Source: Sarcocystis neurona
Taxonomy: Eukaryota > Apicomplexa > Conoidasida > Eucoccidiorida > Sarcocystidae
Direction of reading: 5' to 3'
Assembly (NCBI GenBank): GCA_000727475.1
Contig: KL647297.1
Span: 2,747,577-2,811,576, forward strand
DNA: 64,000 nucleotides
Positions 54,301 through 60,615 of this stretch are shown piece after piece (position 1 is the stretch's first letter; every line of letters begins with the position of its first letter). Below the pieces are notes generated by a model. That model was not told the DNA's origin and searched no databases. It worked only from the letters and a program-made list of their open reading frames with translations. Both the position numbers and the translations under genes were made by a program.

Positions 54301-55015
54301 GGCCGCAGCAGCACCAGCAGGAAGCAACAACAAGGCTTCCGGAGCGGGAGCAGGAGCAGGTAGTAGCAAAACATTCGGTGGAGGAGGCGGAGGAGCGGCA
54401 GCGGGAGGAGCGGGAAGCAGCAGCAAATCATTTGGTGCAGCAGGAGTAGCAGCACTGGCAGGAAGCAAAGCAGGAGGAGGAGGAAGGGCAGCAGGGGCAA
54501 CTGGAAGGGGAGGAGGAGGAGGAGCGGCAGCAGCAGCAGCAGGAGCAGAGCAAACAACAGCAACTGCTGGTGGCAGAGGAGGAGGAGGAAGAGTAAGAGT
54601 GACAGCAGCAGCAGCGACTGCGAATCCTGCAGCAACCGCAGGGGGACGGTTCAGCAGCAGCCATGGCGCAACAGCGTATTTTGCTGCGTCGCGAGGCAGC
54701 GGGAGCGGCAGTTCTGCAGCTGCTGCAGAGCCGCTGACGTTTGCGGCTGCGGCGGCCGCTGCGGCGAATGTCGCACGTGGAGGAGGAGGAGGAGGGGGGG
54801 AGGAGCAGCAACACCGCATGAGCAGCACCTCGAACACCCCACAGGCACCGCCGCCTCTTTCTCCGTCTGCGTTCCCGCCACTCGTGAGCAGCAGCAGCAG
54901 CAACTTTGCACGGAAGGGCAGAGCTGCTGCGAGACGCAGCGGTAGCAGAAACGCAGGAGGAGGCGCAGCTGCTCCAGGCAGCAGCAGCAGCAGCCACGCT
55001 CGAAAGTTCAAGTAG
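34015..55015 (+). CDS. CNOT4: NOT4/CNOT4-type RING E3 ubiquitin ligase of CCR4-NOT (8 exons, about 4,062 aa)
   Basis: An ortholog of NOT4/CNOT4, an E3 ubiquitin ligase attached to the CCR4-NOT mRNA deadenylation complex, acting in co-translational quality control and mRNA turnover. Exons 34015-36315, 37985-38097, 39764-40460, 41473-41552, 41971-42102, 43555-43638, 44875-45412 and 46772-55015 join with perfect phase to 12,189 nt, 4,062 codons plus stop. Domains in order: C4C4 RING (about 743-795; CPLC, PCEC, VCLWC, CPAC), RRM (about 1010-1107; NLVYVIGI and YAVYVTYA as RNP2/RNP1), CCCH finger (C-x8-C-x4-C-x3-H, about 1109-1130), then SFTKEAMIRAKHQ as in CNOT4. The human protein is under 800 residues; here about 740 low-complexity residues precede the RING and about 2,900 follow the finger, mostly Ala, Gln, Ser, Gly. 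Identity of the core is near certain. The start codon (first ATG after an in-frame TGA at 33856) and the intactness of exons 1 and 8 are less sure. Confidence 0.95.
36316..37984 (+). other. NOT4-like intron 1
   Basis: GTAAGC to TTCGCAG, 1.67 kb. CTG-rich on the sense strand at about 36405-36480 and 37195-37830, with a small TA tract near 36860-36890 and 37060-37160. Confidence 0.88.
37985..38097 (+). CDS. CNOT4: NOT4-like exon 2 (RING part 2)
   Basis: Encodes VCLWCLHHIRDHLGNRCPAC and RREYDEKKFKYNRTRSV, completing the C4C4 RING (human counterpart ICRFCWHRIR..CPACRKPY). It is 113 nt; the donor is GTAAGT. Confidence 0.95.
38098..39763 (+). other. NOT4-like intron 2
   Basis: GTAAGT to GTGACGCAG. 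Contains the CTGTCTCC minisatellite (38440-38795), TA tracts, a GGGG run near 39505-39517, a CTG stretch at 39590-39700 and a TG microsatellite just before the acceptor. Confidence 0.88.
38440..38795 (+). repeat. pyrimidine minisatellite (CTGTCTCYC type)
   Basis: Imperfect tandem repeats of CTCTCTGTCTC, TTCCGTCTC, CCCTGTCTC and similar units over about 350 bases. The Arg-Gln-Gly-Asp-Gly-Glu-Thr minus-strand frames here come from the repeat. Confidence 0.9.
39764..40460 (+). CDS. CNOT4: NOT4-like exon 3 (linker and RRM start)
   Basis: Begins ELSMQLMGRRAAHREKQQSS, aligning with the helical linker after the CNOT4 RING, then about 180 residues of Ser/Ala/Gly-rich insertion, then LAALKDVRVIQRNLVYVIGI, the RNP2 strand of the RRM. 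Donor after ARKE is GTGCGA. The insertion separates RING and RRM far more than in other CNOT4 proteins. Confidence 0.93.
40461..41472 (+). other. NOT4-like intron 3
   Basis: GTGCGA to GCTGCAG. CTG/CTT-rich at 40507-40745 and 41395-41472, TA/TG microsatellite at 40820-40950 and 41150-41180. The CTG run continues into the acceptor. Confidence 0.9.
41473..41552 (+). CDS. CNOT4: NOT4-like exon 4 (RRM)
   Basis: Encodes VLKRHEFFGQYGKVLHIVVN and KSQGYN, equal to the CNOT4 RRM segment VLKRPEYFGKFGKI. It is 80 nt; the donor is GTACTG. Confidence 0.95.
41553..41970 (+). other. NOT4-like intron 4
   Basis: GTACTG to GCTGCAG, 418 nt. Dense CTG/GTTGCTG on the sense strand from about 41690 to the acceptor. 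Confidence 0.9.
41971..42102 (+). CDS. CNOT4: NOT4-like exon 5 (RRM RNP1)
   Basis: Encodes TWGGPSYAVYVTYAHSREAV and AVFEGRTLKASFGTT, matching the RNP1 strand and RTLKASLGTTKYC of CNOT4. It is 132 nt; the donor is GTAATC. Confidence 0.95.
42640..43510 (+). repeat. 15-bp minisatellite (CTCCCGYTGCTGYTG) spanning the gap
   Basis: CTCCCGCTGCCCTTG and CTCCCGTTGCTGCTG units repeat every 15 bases up to the first N (42733) and resume as CTCCCGCTGCTGTTG after the last N (43465). The gap is therefore most probably more of the same array, collapsed or unassembled. Confidence 0.85.
42733..43465. other. assembly gap (733 N)
   Basis: Unresolved bases. The true length is unknown and may be an estimate. It does not interrupt any exon. 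Confidence 0.99.
43555..43638 (+). CDS. CNOT4: NOT4-like exon 6 (CCCH zinc finger)
   Basis: Encodes YCSNFLKGVKCQNPDCFYLH and HLGSDQD, the C-x8-C-x4-C-x3-H finger that follows the RRM in CNOT4 (KYCSYFLKNMQCPKPDCMYLH). It is 84 nt; the donor is GTGAAT. Confidence 0.95.
43639..44874 (+). other. NOT4-like intron 6
   Basis: GTGAAT to GTTGCAG, 1.24 kb. TA/TATATG microsatellites at 43920-44350, CTG tract from about 44650 to the acceptor. Confidence 0.9.
44875..45412 (+). CDS. CNOT4: NOT4-like exon 7
   Basis: Encodes FTKEAMIRAKHQFLDLTLPT (CNOT4 has SFTKEEMQAGKHQEYE at this point) and then a Ser/Ala-rich stretch ending RGTGK before GTACGA. It is 538 nt and ends in phase 0. Confidence 0.9.
45413..46771 (+). 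other. NOT4-like intron 7
   Basis: GTACGA to CATACAG, 1.36 kb. TA/TG microsatellite at about 45500-45930, then CTG-rich from about 46080. Because the first 300 bases of exon 8 are also CTG-biased, the true acceptor could lie further downstream. Confidence 0.75.
46772..55015 (+). CDS. CNOT4: NOT4-like exon 8 (giant low-complexity C-terminal exon)
   Basis: One open frame of 2,747 codons ending HARKFK-TAG. It is dominated by poly-Ala, poly-Gln and poly-Ser encoded by GCA, CAG and AGC, i.e. the same CAG repeat in three frames, with Gly-rich blocks near the end. Non-repetitive islands stand out: WHSPLYVAAWKEALSM (49324-49370), YLGRLCTPGTAVLHALLPPL (49972-50033), SECVLQSPRLQYCF (about 51217-51260), FFDVPGLDDALGLFACP (51731-51781) and SAFPPLV (about 54863-54886). 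SNNSD and RASGS pentapeptides repeat at 48970-49110. Its uninterrupted length is strong evidence of coding, but GCT-rich Ala segments (for example 52310-52600) could hide introns of 3n length. Confidence 0.82.
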   Translation, partial: AELCSVGSAGGGGAAAAEEAGTAAGGNKRRDRRTGAASSSASPSAAAAAEHEPQLLQQNAGSFARAAATGAAAAGGSTHLPSSGAGPAAVADATAAVRSRHATQQQHQRNEQQLRSARPGSAAAAAAGGRAGAEGDGCNSNSVREGAAAAVSSAHAGASSSGNGKKQLHSSSSSKPSSLLDAAAAPAVHVDGRRKTPPAATAVASTAAWGSGGGLRQQQLQQQQQETVAAACSRSSSAASPQKKHAASQGRSVEGLFFLLQQQHAEGDGSGSSKRGGEKQQQQQTGAANNGEAASAPAAPGGGGAAKTAAVARKDGTSSRSSSNSSSKSCSSRAAAPATWASVAAGHASGGTAAARAGTHAAAAQQQQQSSSSVCIVVPVGFKGTTAGGTGAAASATMQQQGSSTIAGGGGGGGASIGRRGRSAAAVAAAASSSSPQQQQQPHASLLLSVAAGLTNQAQQQKQKQEMSSRTQGHMPVGAAASKRQQHRFLQNAISTRKTSAPGAGAAAGEEEASVAASAAAAGGGDGEEKESRSGNQLTAAATAAAKDSAETEQQPQQQWAAEAAPAANDSAGAAGGSSGVEGDTQAAGDAAAAKQESQSSSKKMISQQQQQQERQADGVCWDEEGRPAGAAAKAGPAASYASAAAACAARQPTAAGAREDAAEGRREEEQGEGNSGSSEDKELLSFSAGAATAAASKPPCEEAPYPRGAAFSPLTVLLPFPRGRTPQQQQRSDSNVSDSNNSDSNNSDSNNSDNNNSASGSRASGSRASGSRASGSSDASSSSSSEEDRMRREGASGDGEEGISSNSSPGGCFAAALHASASPGAASGTCGTSEFASACTSPISAATHVVWHSPLYVAAWKEALSMSSSSSSGGEGGGSSSSESQDGVCGETSAAAAVSMPPPRTPRAQQQQQQHERGSSGDIAGAAALALSDFADEEEAAGAGGGARAAAAAFADVAAAGAGENGAATAVEESAALRSSYDLLAAEAAAGRSGGGAAAKIQPDSGGLQQPRHSAGASAGETERNAENSSNSSHLAARSEGGAGGVAAAAGGRGRRSSSFCSSASPYLGRLCTPGTAVLHALLPPLARQQQQQHNSSSTTAATLSPGIVGARPAGAHQYLHASLTSTGLLQQQQQHYVQTAAAAAAQQPPLLPLPPAAYQQQPPATTAAALQTATALSASMRSATAAAAAAGNPARPAATVSAAGGGAAAAPVTYCAPPAAASLANYPPLQAAAERGGGGGGAGKAATVKGGATAELPTIESAAVSSSSSHVESQPLRRSSSGPRSPLRRSSGLAAAARVPAVTGKAVAATATGQQEQRGGGVAQQQQVPVMLQQQRQQRGVAHQLQQQQQQGYCWILPAAAAATATTQGDDETAAALPTAAAGAAGGYGATPRYSSSSGKGLLLAAAGRSRDNSASSVLGGASAITAAGAATADNSVTSSASSSSRTSSGILSQCDRKEPFRKPAENNSSAQQQQHQVPISECVLQSPRLQYCFAADPEGSLGTVAGEAGAAADVAERGGKGCTSSLFAGLASAAVAPRAEQEKGITRVVAVAERKDNFSLDRLGAGASAARAETYADAVLLQGLQQQQKQQRAALHGQQQRTAMHIAAAGESLSGYVAPEGAAACKTTKDDGSSATSAFPDGAAAEEEEEFFDVPGLDDALGLFACPAVAPPVPLSAPYCSRPAEQPEQQVRAAAASSSAMALPLQLPTNEAPVTREYVRAASGADANVASSGAAAGAAGGGAAAAAAAESFLKQQEVLQHDQQQQQSSGGDSSFSSFSHASLLSFSGSAGRSSSLAAPATRPFEGTVGGGALDVCSSSGNNRRSDHQAQAWERRNDKRDTGAAPAAAAGRGGFGCNSSGRAEEDKAASFPLTSLQATSLFSAAAAAASGGGGAPRRTGRTAGGEAGGRATGVGGKGASAAATAARQAAAAAAAALAAAAGARYVSPGILPFTRCNPRATAAPGLLDITLGPGVDIPAPCEQQPQQPQQQVQQPRHQQQQQEQVSVETPQLQQFLQQQQQRQGTVCLQQQQQGAVVSQQQQTALLLSPSAATGLLLSQQQQLLQKHQQQQQLGAGLLEQQQLPFSASFVGGCGTAATGATAAGLIAGVGEEASVRMQQQEQQDGLLWKQENSSGRAAAAYRSKEEALKEELLRMQAARSSSSSSQAAADVPQLSQQRPSAFAAGGAAAAAVLDRNPLASPAGAAGAAGTAGALRAGAATAAGAAGRDAAVAVSSSSLWSLPLQCTSGGSAVADSRLDAGPALLKLLQLMPVRQQQQQRREQQELEASLQQREKAGQQAGDPQQRHALHLRPGEQLLHQLQREHRSESCSSLGSTSSVQGEGRAASTQDTLNNSSSTSDNCNANSDGFYSSNSSSSRTAFEVAAGNAGNMSFSSLRRGEAGDRVSSNSSSGSTPPSNSGSCSLFRAEAPAEGEASSLAATGKVEAASAAAAGAADGSGAAGREEPRATAERAAGEGRQYTGAAAAAEVGGGVKKAAAITGRKPSRVAGAAAAPAGSNNKASGAGAGAGSSKTFGGGGGGAAAGGAGSSSKSFGAAGVAALAGSKAGGGGRAAGATGRGGGGGAAAAAAGAEQTTATAGGRGGGGRVRVTAAAATANPAATAGGRFSSSHGATAYFAASRGSGSGSSAAAAEPLTFAAAAAAAANVARGGGGGGGEEQQHRMSSTSNTPQAPPPLSPSAFPPLVSSSSSNFARKGRAAARRSGSRNAGGGAAAPGSSSSSHARKFK
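48961..49110 (+). repeat. 15-bp coding repeats (SNNSD then RASGS)
   Basis: AGCAACAACAGCGAC-type units are followed by AGCAGGGCCAGCGGC units, each 15 bases, giving the pentapeptides SNNSD and RASGS several times in exon 8 of the NOT4-like gene. Confidence 0.9.
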
Positions 55016-55372
55016 AAAACCCTGCGGAGCAACGCAGTCGCAGCAGGAGCGGCAGCCAGTTACTTTCGTTACGTTTGTGTATATGAACGATCCGTACGGG
55101 TCCATGTGTGTCCATTTTCTTCGATTGTTGGTAGAGTCTATTTGTATATGAGTATGCCTGTTGTTCTCGTCAGTCTGGCTCACGTCGTATATCACGACCG
55201 GAAGCCGCCCGCCAAAAGTCGAATTGTGGTGTCTCTCTGTGTGTCTCTATACATACACAACTGCAATTCCATACTCAAAAGGTGAAGAAATATATATAAA
55301 TTTCTATATATGTACGTGTACAGCTGCCATAAGATACGCGAAAGACAAGAGAGTATATAGATGTGATATGAC
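55016..55372 (+). other. 3' flank of NOT4-like gene
   Basis: Non-repetitive sequence with a short TA run at 55288-55320. It probably includes the 3' UTR; no polyadenylation signal is identified with confidence. Confidence 0.4.
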
Positions 55373-55528
55373 TATGTTGGGTGTACGTACACCCCACGTG
55401 TGCATCATCCCTATGTTGGGTGTAGGTACACCCGACGTGTGCATCATCCCTATGTTGGGTGTAGGTACACCCGACGTCTGCGCCATCCCTGTGTTGGGTC
55501 TAAGTACACCCGACGTGTCCATCATCCT
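55373..55528. repeat. 39-bp tandem repeat with palindromic core, 4 copies
   Basis: TATGTTGGGTGTAGGTACAC-type units start at 55373, 55412, 55451 and 55490, exactly 39 bases apart. The first copy has the perfect core GGGTGTACGTACACCC, and later ones have GTAGGTAC or CTAAGTAC at the centre. The unit is 13 codons long, so repeat-derived frames appear on both strands; these are not genes. It lies about 360 nt after the NOT4-like stop. Confidence 0.93.
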
Positions 55529-58240
55529 TACAGCGGATCTAGTTCCATGTGTCTCTTTGAACTAGAACCTGTTGTTGTGCGCAGGCACTTCTTGGTGCAG
55601 GATGTCCGAATGCATGCAGGGGCGTAGACGGACGTTTCGCTGCATGTTCTTTTTATTTCGATATACATATGTGTGTGAACTGCTACGGTAGAATGACGGA
55701 TGTCGATGAACAGTTGCATAACAACGAAATAGTTTTCTCTTGGAGGATCATGTGCTGCGTGTGTGCATGAGAGGAGACGGCAAAGTCAAGCGCCGCGCTG
55801 CGGTCAGGGTCTGTTTTCAGCAGTGCCCCTTGTTTCTTTCTCCCCTTCGCGTTGCTGCCGCTGCTGCAGTAACTTGTGCTTCGGTGTCGACGCTGCTGCT
55901 GCTGCTGCAGCCGCTTCTGCTTCCGTTCCTCCTGCCGCGCATCGCTGTCTCGCGCCGCGACTGCCGACACGCTACGCAGCTGTAGCTGTAGCCCTAGCTG
56001 CTGCTACCAAGATAACGAACAACCGTAGCTGTTGCTGCTGGTGGTGTGCAGCCGTGGTGTTGCGACGGTGGCGGCTAAGAAGCGCAGCAAAGCGGCGTTT
56101 GCGTCCCCATTCCGCTTGGAAGTCTTGTGTAGGGGCACCCGGTTGCGCTTGCAGTGTCTCGCAGAAGGGCCCAGGAGCTGCTGCTGCTGCTGCTACTATG
56201 ACCACACACGTTTCGCGTACTGATATGACTTGTTTAGCTGCTGCTACTTCTCGCTCGTGAGACGCATGCAGACCCCCTGCGCGGGAAGAGGCCCGTTGCG
56301 TACGTGTCTCACGCCAGGAAGAAGCCACAGAGACACACGTGTTACTCATATCTTCACGTATGCTCTGCGTCGTTTTTCACGCGCGGCAGGTTTCCTTACG
56401 CACACATATGTAGTGTTGTCTCTATTTGCGTGTATATATATATATACGGAGTAGATTAACACGTCAGTCTACGTAGGTGTGGGTGTGTGTGTGTAGACGT
56501 CTACATACGTGTACGTATACGTATCTATGTGAGTGTGTATGTGCATGCGTCTTCACATATGGACACACTGGAAAAGGAGAAAACGAACACGTACGTGAGT
56601 GCGTGTGTCCGTGCTGTCTTGTTGATAGGGGACAATATGACAAAAAAATCATACGTGCGTGCATGTGTTTTGTCGCATACCAAGTACATATCTATCGACT
56701 ACCGGAACGCTGCACTGGGGAGAGGCGTCTCTTACGTATCGGCAGCGCATTTGTCACTGCGCCTCGCTTTTCCTTCAGTTTGTTTCCGCCGCTGCCGCAG
56801 TCCACCTTGCGTGTTCCACAACATGTTGCTGTATATATATATATATATATGTACGTGTACCTATTTGATATGGTCGTATACATGTGTAGAAGCCATCCTA
56901 CCAGAAGTGCGTGTGTCTGTACGCAGATGCCTCTGTATACGCATAGAGAGAGACTGGTACGCACGTGTGATTATATATGTACGCGTGTGCGTGCTGTCTC
57001 CGTCTTTGCAATTCTTGTGTAGACGCTAATGTGGGAAGTCTGCATAGCAGCGTGCACCAGCGCCTGCGGTGGGTGGCGCGTACATCCATGCACAGGAAAA
57101 GACTAAACTGTCTCCCTGGTTCTTCGTTGTTGACATTTCCCACTGCTCCCACGCGCAGGCGTGTACTCAATACATGTGGACCCATCCTGTATACATATAT
57201 GTATATATATATATATCACACCAGGCGTGTACACATGTAGATGCAAGGATAAAACAGACTTAGGTAATTGTGTGCGCCACGCCAACCACCAAAATCGTCT
57301 GTATATCACCACCGATTCACACACGGAGAGGTACGCGTAAAGACGTGTATAACTTTCTCATATACACACATGTGCCTATTAGTATGTGCCCGCGGGTACT
57401 GGCACGAGAACGGTGTCCTAAGGCTTGCATACCTTCCAGGTGCACACTCCGTAGTAGTGGGCACACACGCATGCGTACTGGTGCACCCATATGAACACAG
57501 CCAAGTGTACGTACGCCGTGCGGGTCAACAAACCTGCAGAGATTTCCTGCGTCTGTACATCTCAGCAAAACTACGCACGATGTTTTTCTCGACTGTAACG
57601 CTGCGTCATCACAACCGTGCAGCGGCGTATGGTCCAGCGGCATCTTTGTCGCAATACGCCGACCAACGGCGTGTGTACCGCGTCACACACACGCGCCCCT
57701 GGGCCGATTCGTGTACGTACACCTGCAAGACTCTTTGTGTGCACCTGCATACTTACATAGGTCCCATATTACGCGAGAGTATGCGGAGTGGCATGGAGGG
57801 GCGCGCACTCGCGGGATGAGCCAAACGGGGGACACCGAGAGGAGAAGAACACTCCGTGAGAACACAAAAGCTGTCTCTAAAGAAATTCTGTTTTGCGAAG
57901 CTGCAGCAGCGCACTCTATTGCAGTTTTTGTAGTCACCGCCGCAGAACCGTAAAAGGGAAGCGAAGATGAGAAATCGACATTCAGGAGTTGCTGGAGCAA
58001 ACCGGCCTGTTCGCACCTGCGGCGCGGTAGTGCGTAGTGGCGCACAGTGGTGGTGCAAGAGACATGGAGTCGAGCGATGTAGACATCGGAAGCAACAGAT
58101 ATCCTTGTCTCCTTTGTGCGAGCAACCACGCGCAAAAACTCCTGCTTCTGCGACACGCAGCACACACATACACAGACAGAGAAGGGCACAAACACACGCG
58201 AAGTGCGGGCCCAGAGGCATGGGGATGGCGTGCACCTTTC
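55529..58240. other. intergenic with weak minus-strand coding signal
   Basis: CTG on the plus strand (CAG on the minus) at 55850-56060. Two minus-strand frames of 125 and 95 residues (56349-55972 and 55970-55683) abut in different phases, with low-complexity Ala/Gln content. TA tracts at 56435-56455, 56830-56860 and 57190-57225. A GTGTACGTACAC palindrome is at 57711-57722. Nothing is recognised. Confidence 0.35.
55683..56349 (-). other. possible minus-strand exons (weak)
   Basis: Two consecutive open frames, the upstream one containing AQPGAPTQDFQAEWGRKRRF and the downstream one beginning MSAVAARDSDARQEERKQKR. The minus strand here is CAG-biased, as in exons of the three solved genes. No family, no clear splice site between the two frames. 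Chance is possible. Confidence 0.2.
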
Positions 58241-58642
58241 TCCTACCTTTCTAGAGCATGTGTATCTGCATAAACCTATGGATATGTGTGTATATATATA
58301 TATATACATGAAAGAGAGAGATCTTATTCTGCGCAAGCGTGAGGACACACGCATGACCAGGCATGCAGCACACGCGTGACTTCACACGTACTTGTGCAGA
58401 GGCACACATTCAGGTACGTTTATGTGTGTATGTGTATCCTTGATACCCAGACACACGTGTACGCATGTTTGCGTGGGGTTACGGAGGATCCACGCCGCTT
58501 GAAAAGCGTATTCAAGGTGATCCAAATAACAAATCTTGATAAGACACAACCACGCACGTATACGCAGCAGCCGCGTGTACTCGTGAGCGGAACTGTATGT
58601 CTGGGTATATATATGTATGCGTTGGGTGTCTATAACGTAGAC

Positions 58643-58790
58643 CTGCATTGCGCCAAGCGATTTTCCGGTGCGGGTAGACAGCGTCCTCCGCCTGCGCGTT
58701 TTCGGCGGTACCCCGTCCACCTGCTGCAGCACGTTTTCCTTCAGACCCTCTCCGTCGACGAGCACTGCTGCAGCATCTTGCATTGCTAGT
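58643..58790 (-). other. possible minus-strand exon (weak)
   Basis: Open frame reading MQDAAAVLVDGEGLKENVLQ, then QVDGVPPKTRRRR, with ordinary amino acid composition and a possible donor at ATGCAG/GTCTAC. Flanked by microsatellite and intergenic-type DNA. Function unknown. Confidence 0.25.
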
Positions 58791-60419
58791 GACTCTACGC
58801 AAGCTGAACAGTCTCATATTGTTCCCTTGCATGAGAACTCGGGGTGCATATGGCGGACATTTGCGTGAGAGAATATACATGTATATATATATATATATAT
58901 ACGCGCAACGTGTGCGGGTCTCTACGTAAACACACGTCAATCACTCACTTCTAACATCCATAACGACAGGAATACATATCCTTCAAAATGTGTTTAGGTG
59001 CCCCTCTGTCTGTACGCGTAATCTATAGTAGAACATTGTCGCCCCTATTCATTTGCATGCACACCTGCTCCATGCAGCAACGCAGCGGTCAGAGCAGCAG
59101 CCGCTGTGACTGCTCGCCTCCTGAGCAGCACAAAAACTCCAGCCGTGCCTCACGACATAGCAGAGACAGCCACATACGTGTATATATATATATACTGCGT
59201 CGTAACGCAAACTTCCCACGCGTCTACGCACCGCAGAACAGTAGCCTGCTCTTTCTATACGTATGTGTATGTACAAGTGTACATATATGTGAATGTGCGG
59301 CTTTTGCACGAAGGTGCCGTTTTTCTTCCTTGCGTCCGCCTATGCAGCACTTTGGACGATCCTTTGCACCTGCACAGAGGATCGGCTACAATTCCGTCGT
59401 TTCTTGCGTCCATGCAGTACCTTTCTCCTCCCGCACTCCTAGTCACTGCCAGGGACGCCTCTGCGGATTAGAGCGTATGATCTCACCACACACTACCGCT
59501 CAGAGATACATGCGCATACGAGGCAAGAATTCTTTGCTCAACAAATAGACTTATGCAAATGCTCGTCGCTTGCAGCGTCTGCGTGTGGCGAAGTAAGCAC
59601 ATCTTCTGCCGCCGCGCGCGTGCACTCGGACACACGGACAGTCTTCCCTTTTTCGTGCGGGCGCACACAGTTCAATACCGAGTTCACTGCATGCGCCTGC
59701 CAAAGTGCCGTTTGGCTACTGAGCGCGAGCACCATTGCTGGCCTGCTGTGCTTGCACGCGCGTGTGGCTGCATTTGCTCTCTCGAGGATTTGAAGCCGTG
59801 GTGCGCAACAACTCTGTCAATCAACACTTGCCCGGCACTCGATGCTGCACTGGTTCTGTACTGAATCGACGCGTTTTGCATGCGTTGAGGTAGAACGCTT
59901 GCTGAGTAAGCAGATGTCTAACGGTGCCACGCTTTCCCCTATAGCATGCACACACGGCAGTTGCATAGAAACAGTTCTGTGTGCCTCTTGTCTTCTACGT
60001 GCGAATGCGCTTGTCTGTCACCTGGTTATCTTGTGTGGGTGGCTGCTGTTTGGAAAGGGTGTTTGCTTGTCGATTCTGCACGCACATGCCACGTGACGCT
60101 GTCCGTCATCCGCCGAATTGACGCAGCTTCAGTTTTCACATTCCCAGCACGATTTTTCGAAACGGTGACGCAGAGCCCACTCTCCGTGTGCGAATATACT
60201 CCGCGCCAGCACCTCAGCGCGTGCACCAGAGGCTGAGCTTCTCGATGCGCACGCGGATGTGTCCCCTGATGAGATTCTCTTCTACCTAATAGCTGCTTTT
60301 TTCCAGTGACGGTGTGGCGCGTGCTGCACGCGCCTGTGTTACGAGCAGGAACTACAAACTGCGTATCTCGCTCAGGCGCGAGGCAAGCGTGGGACACACG
60401 CGACGCTACGACGACTTGT
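58791..60419. other. intergenic, no gene recognised
   Basis: TA tract at 58875-58905 and 59175-59195, otherwise non-repetitive DNA with only short open frames on either strand. Confidence 0.5.
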
Positions 60420-60615
60420 TCATTTATTTAACAAGAGCAAACCTTCTAAGTCGCTAGATCCATGTGGCACTCTGTGCACGCGGAATTTATGCGCTTCCTC
60501 CAGAATTCCCGTTAAGCACAAGTCGTACGCCTTACGTCCGATAGCATAGTGCAAGCAAGCATCCCAGGTGCTTTCCATCCATGGAGATTCGCTAATTACG
60601 TTTCGGCCGTGTTTC
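60420..60615 (-). CDS. hypothetical terminal exon, minus strand
   Basis: After a possible acceptor (aaatacag, 60616) the minus strand reads KHGRNVISESPWMESTWDAC, LHYAIGRKAYDLCLTGILEE and a C-terminal stretch ending LLLLNK-TAA. The composition is that of a folded protein, not of repeat, and a stop follows naturally. I do not recognise the family. It may be the 3' exon of the same minus-strand gene as the candidates at 61685 and 61995. Confidence 0.35.

Noticed and set aside
53881..55032. 383-residue minus frame rich in Pro/Ala/Leu
   Set aside because: Antisense shadow of the Gly/Ala-rich end of NOT4-like exon 8.
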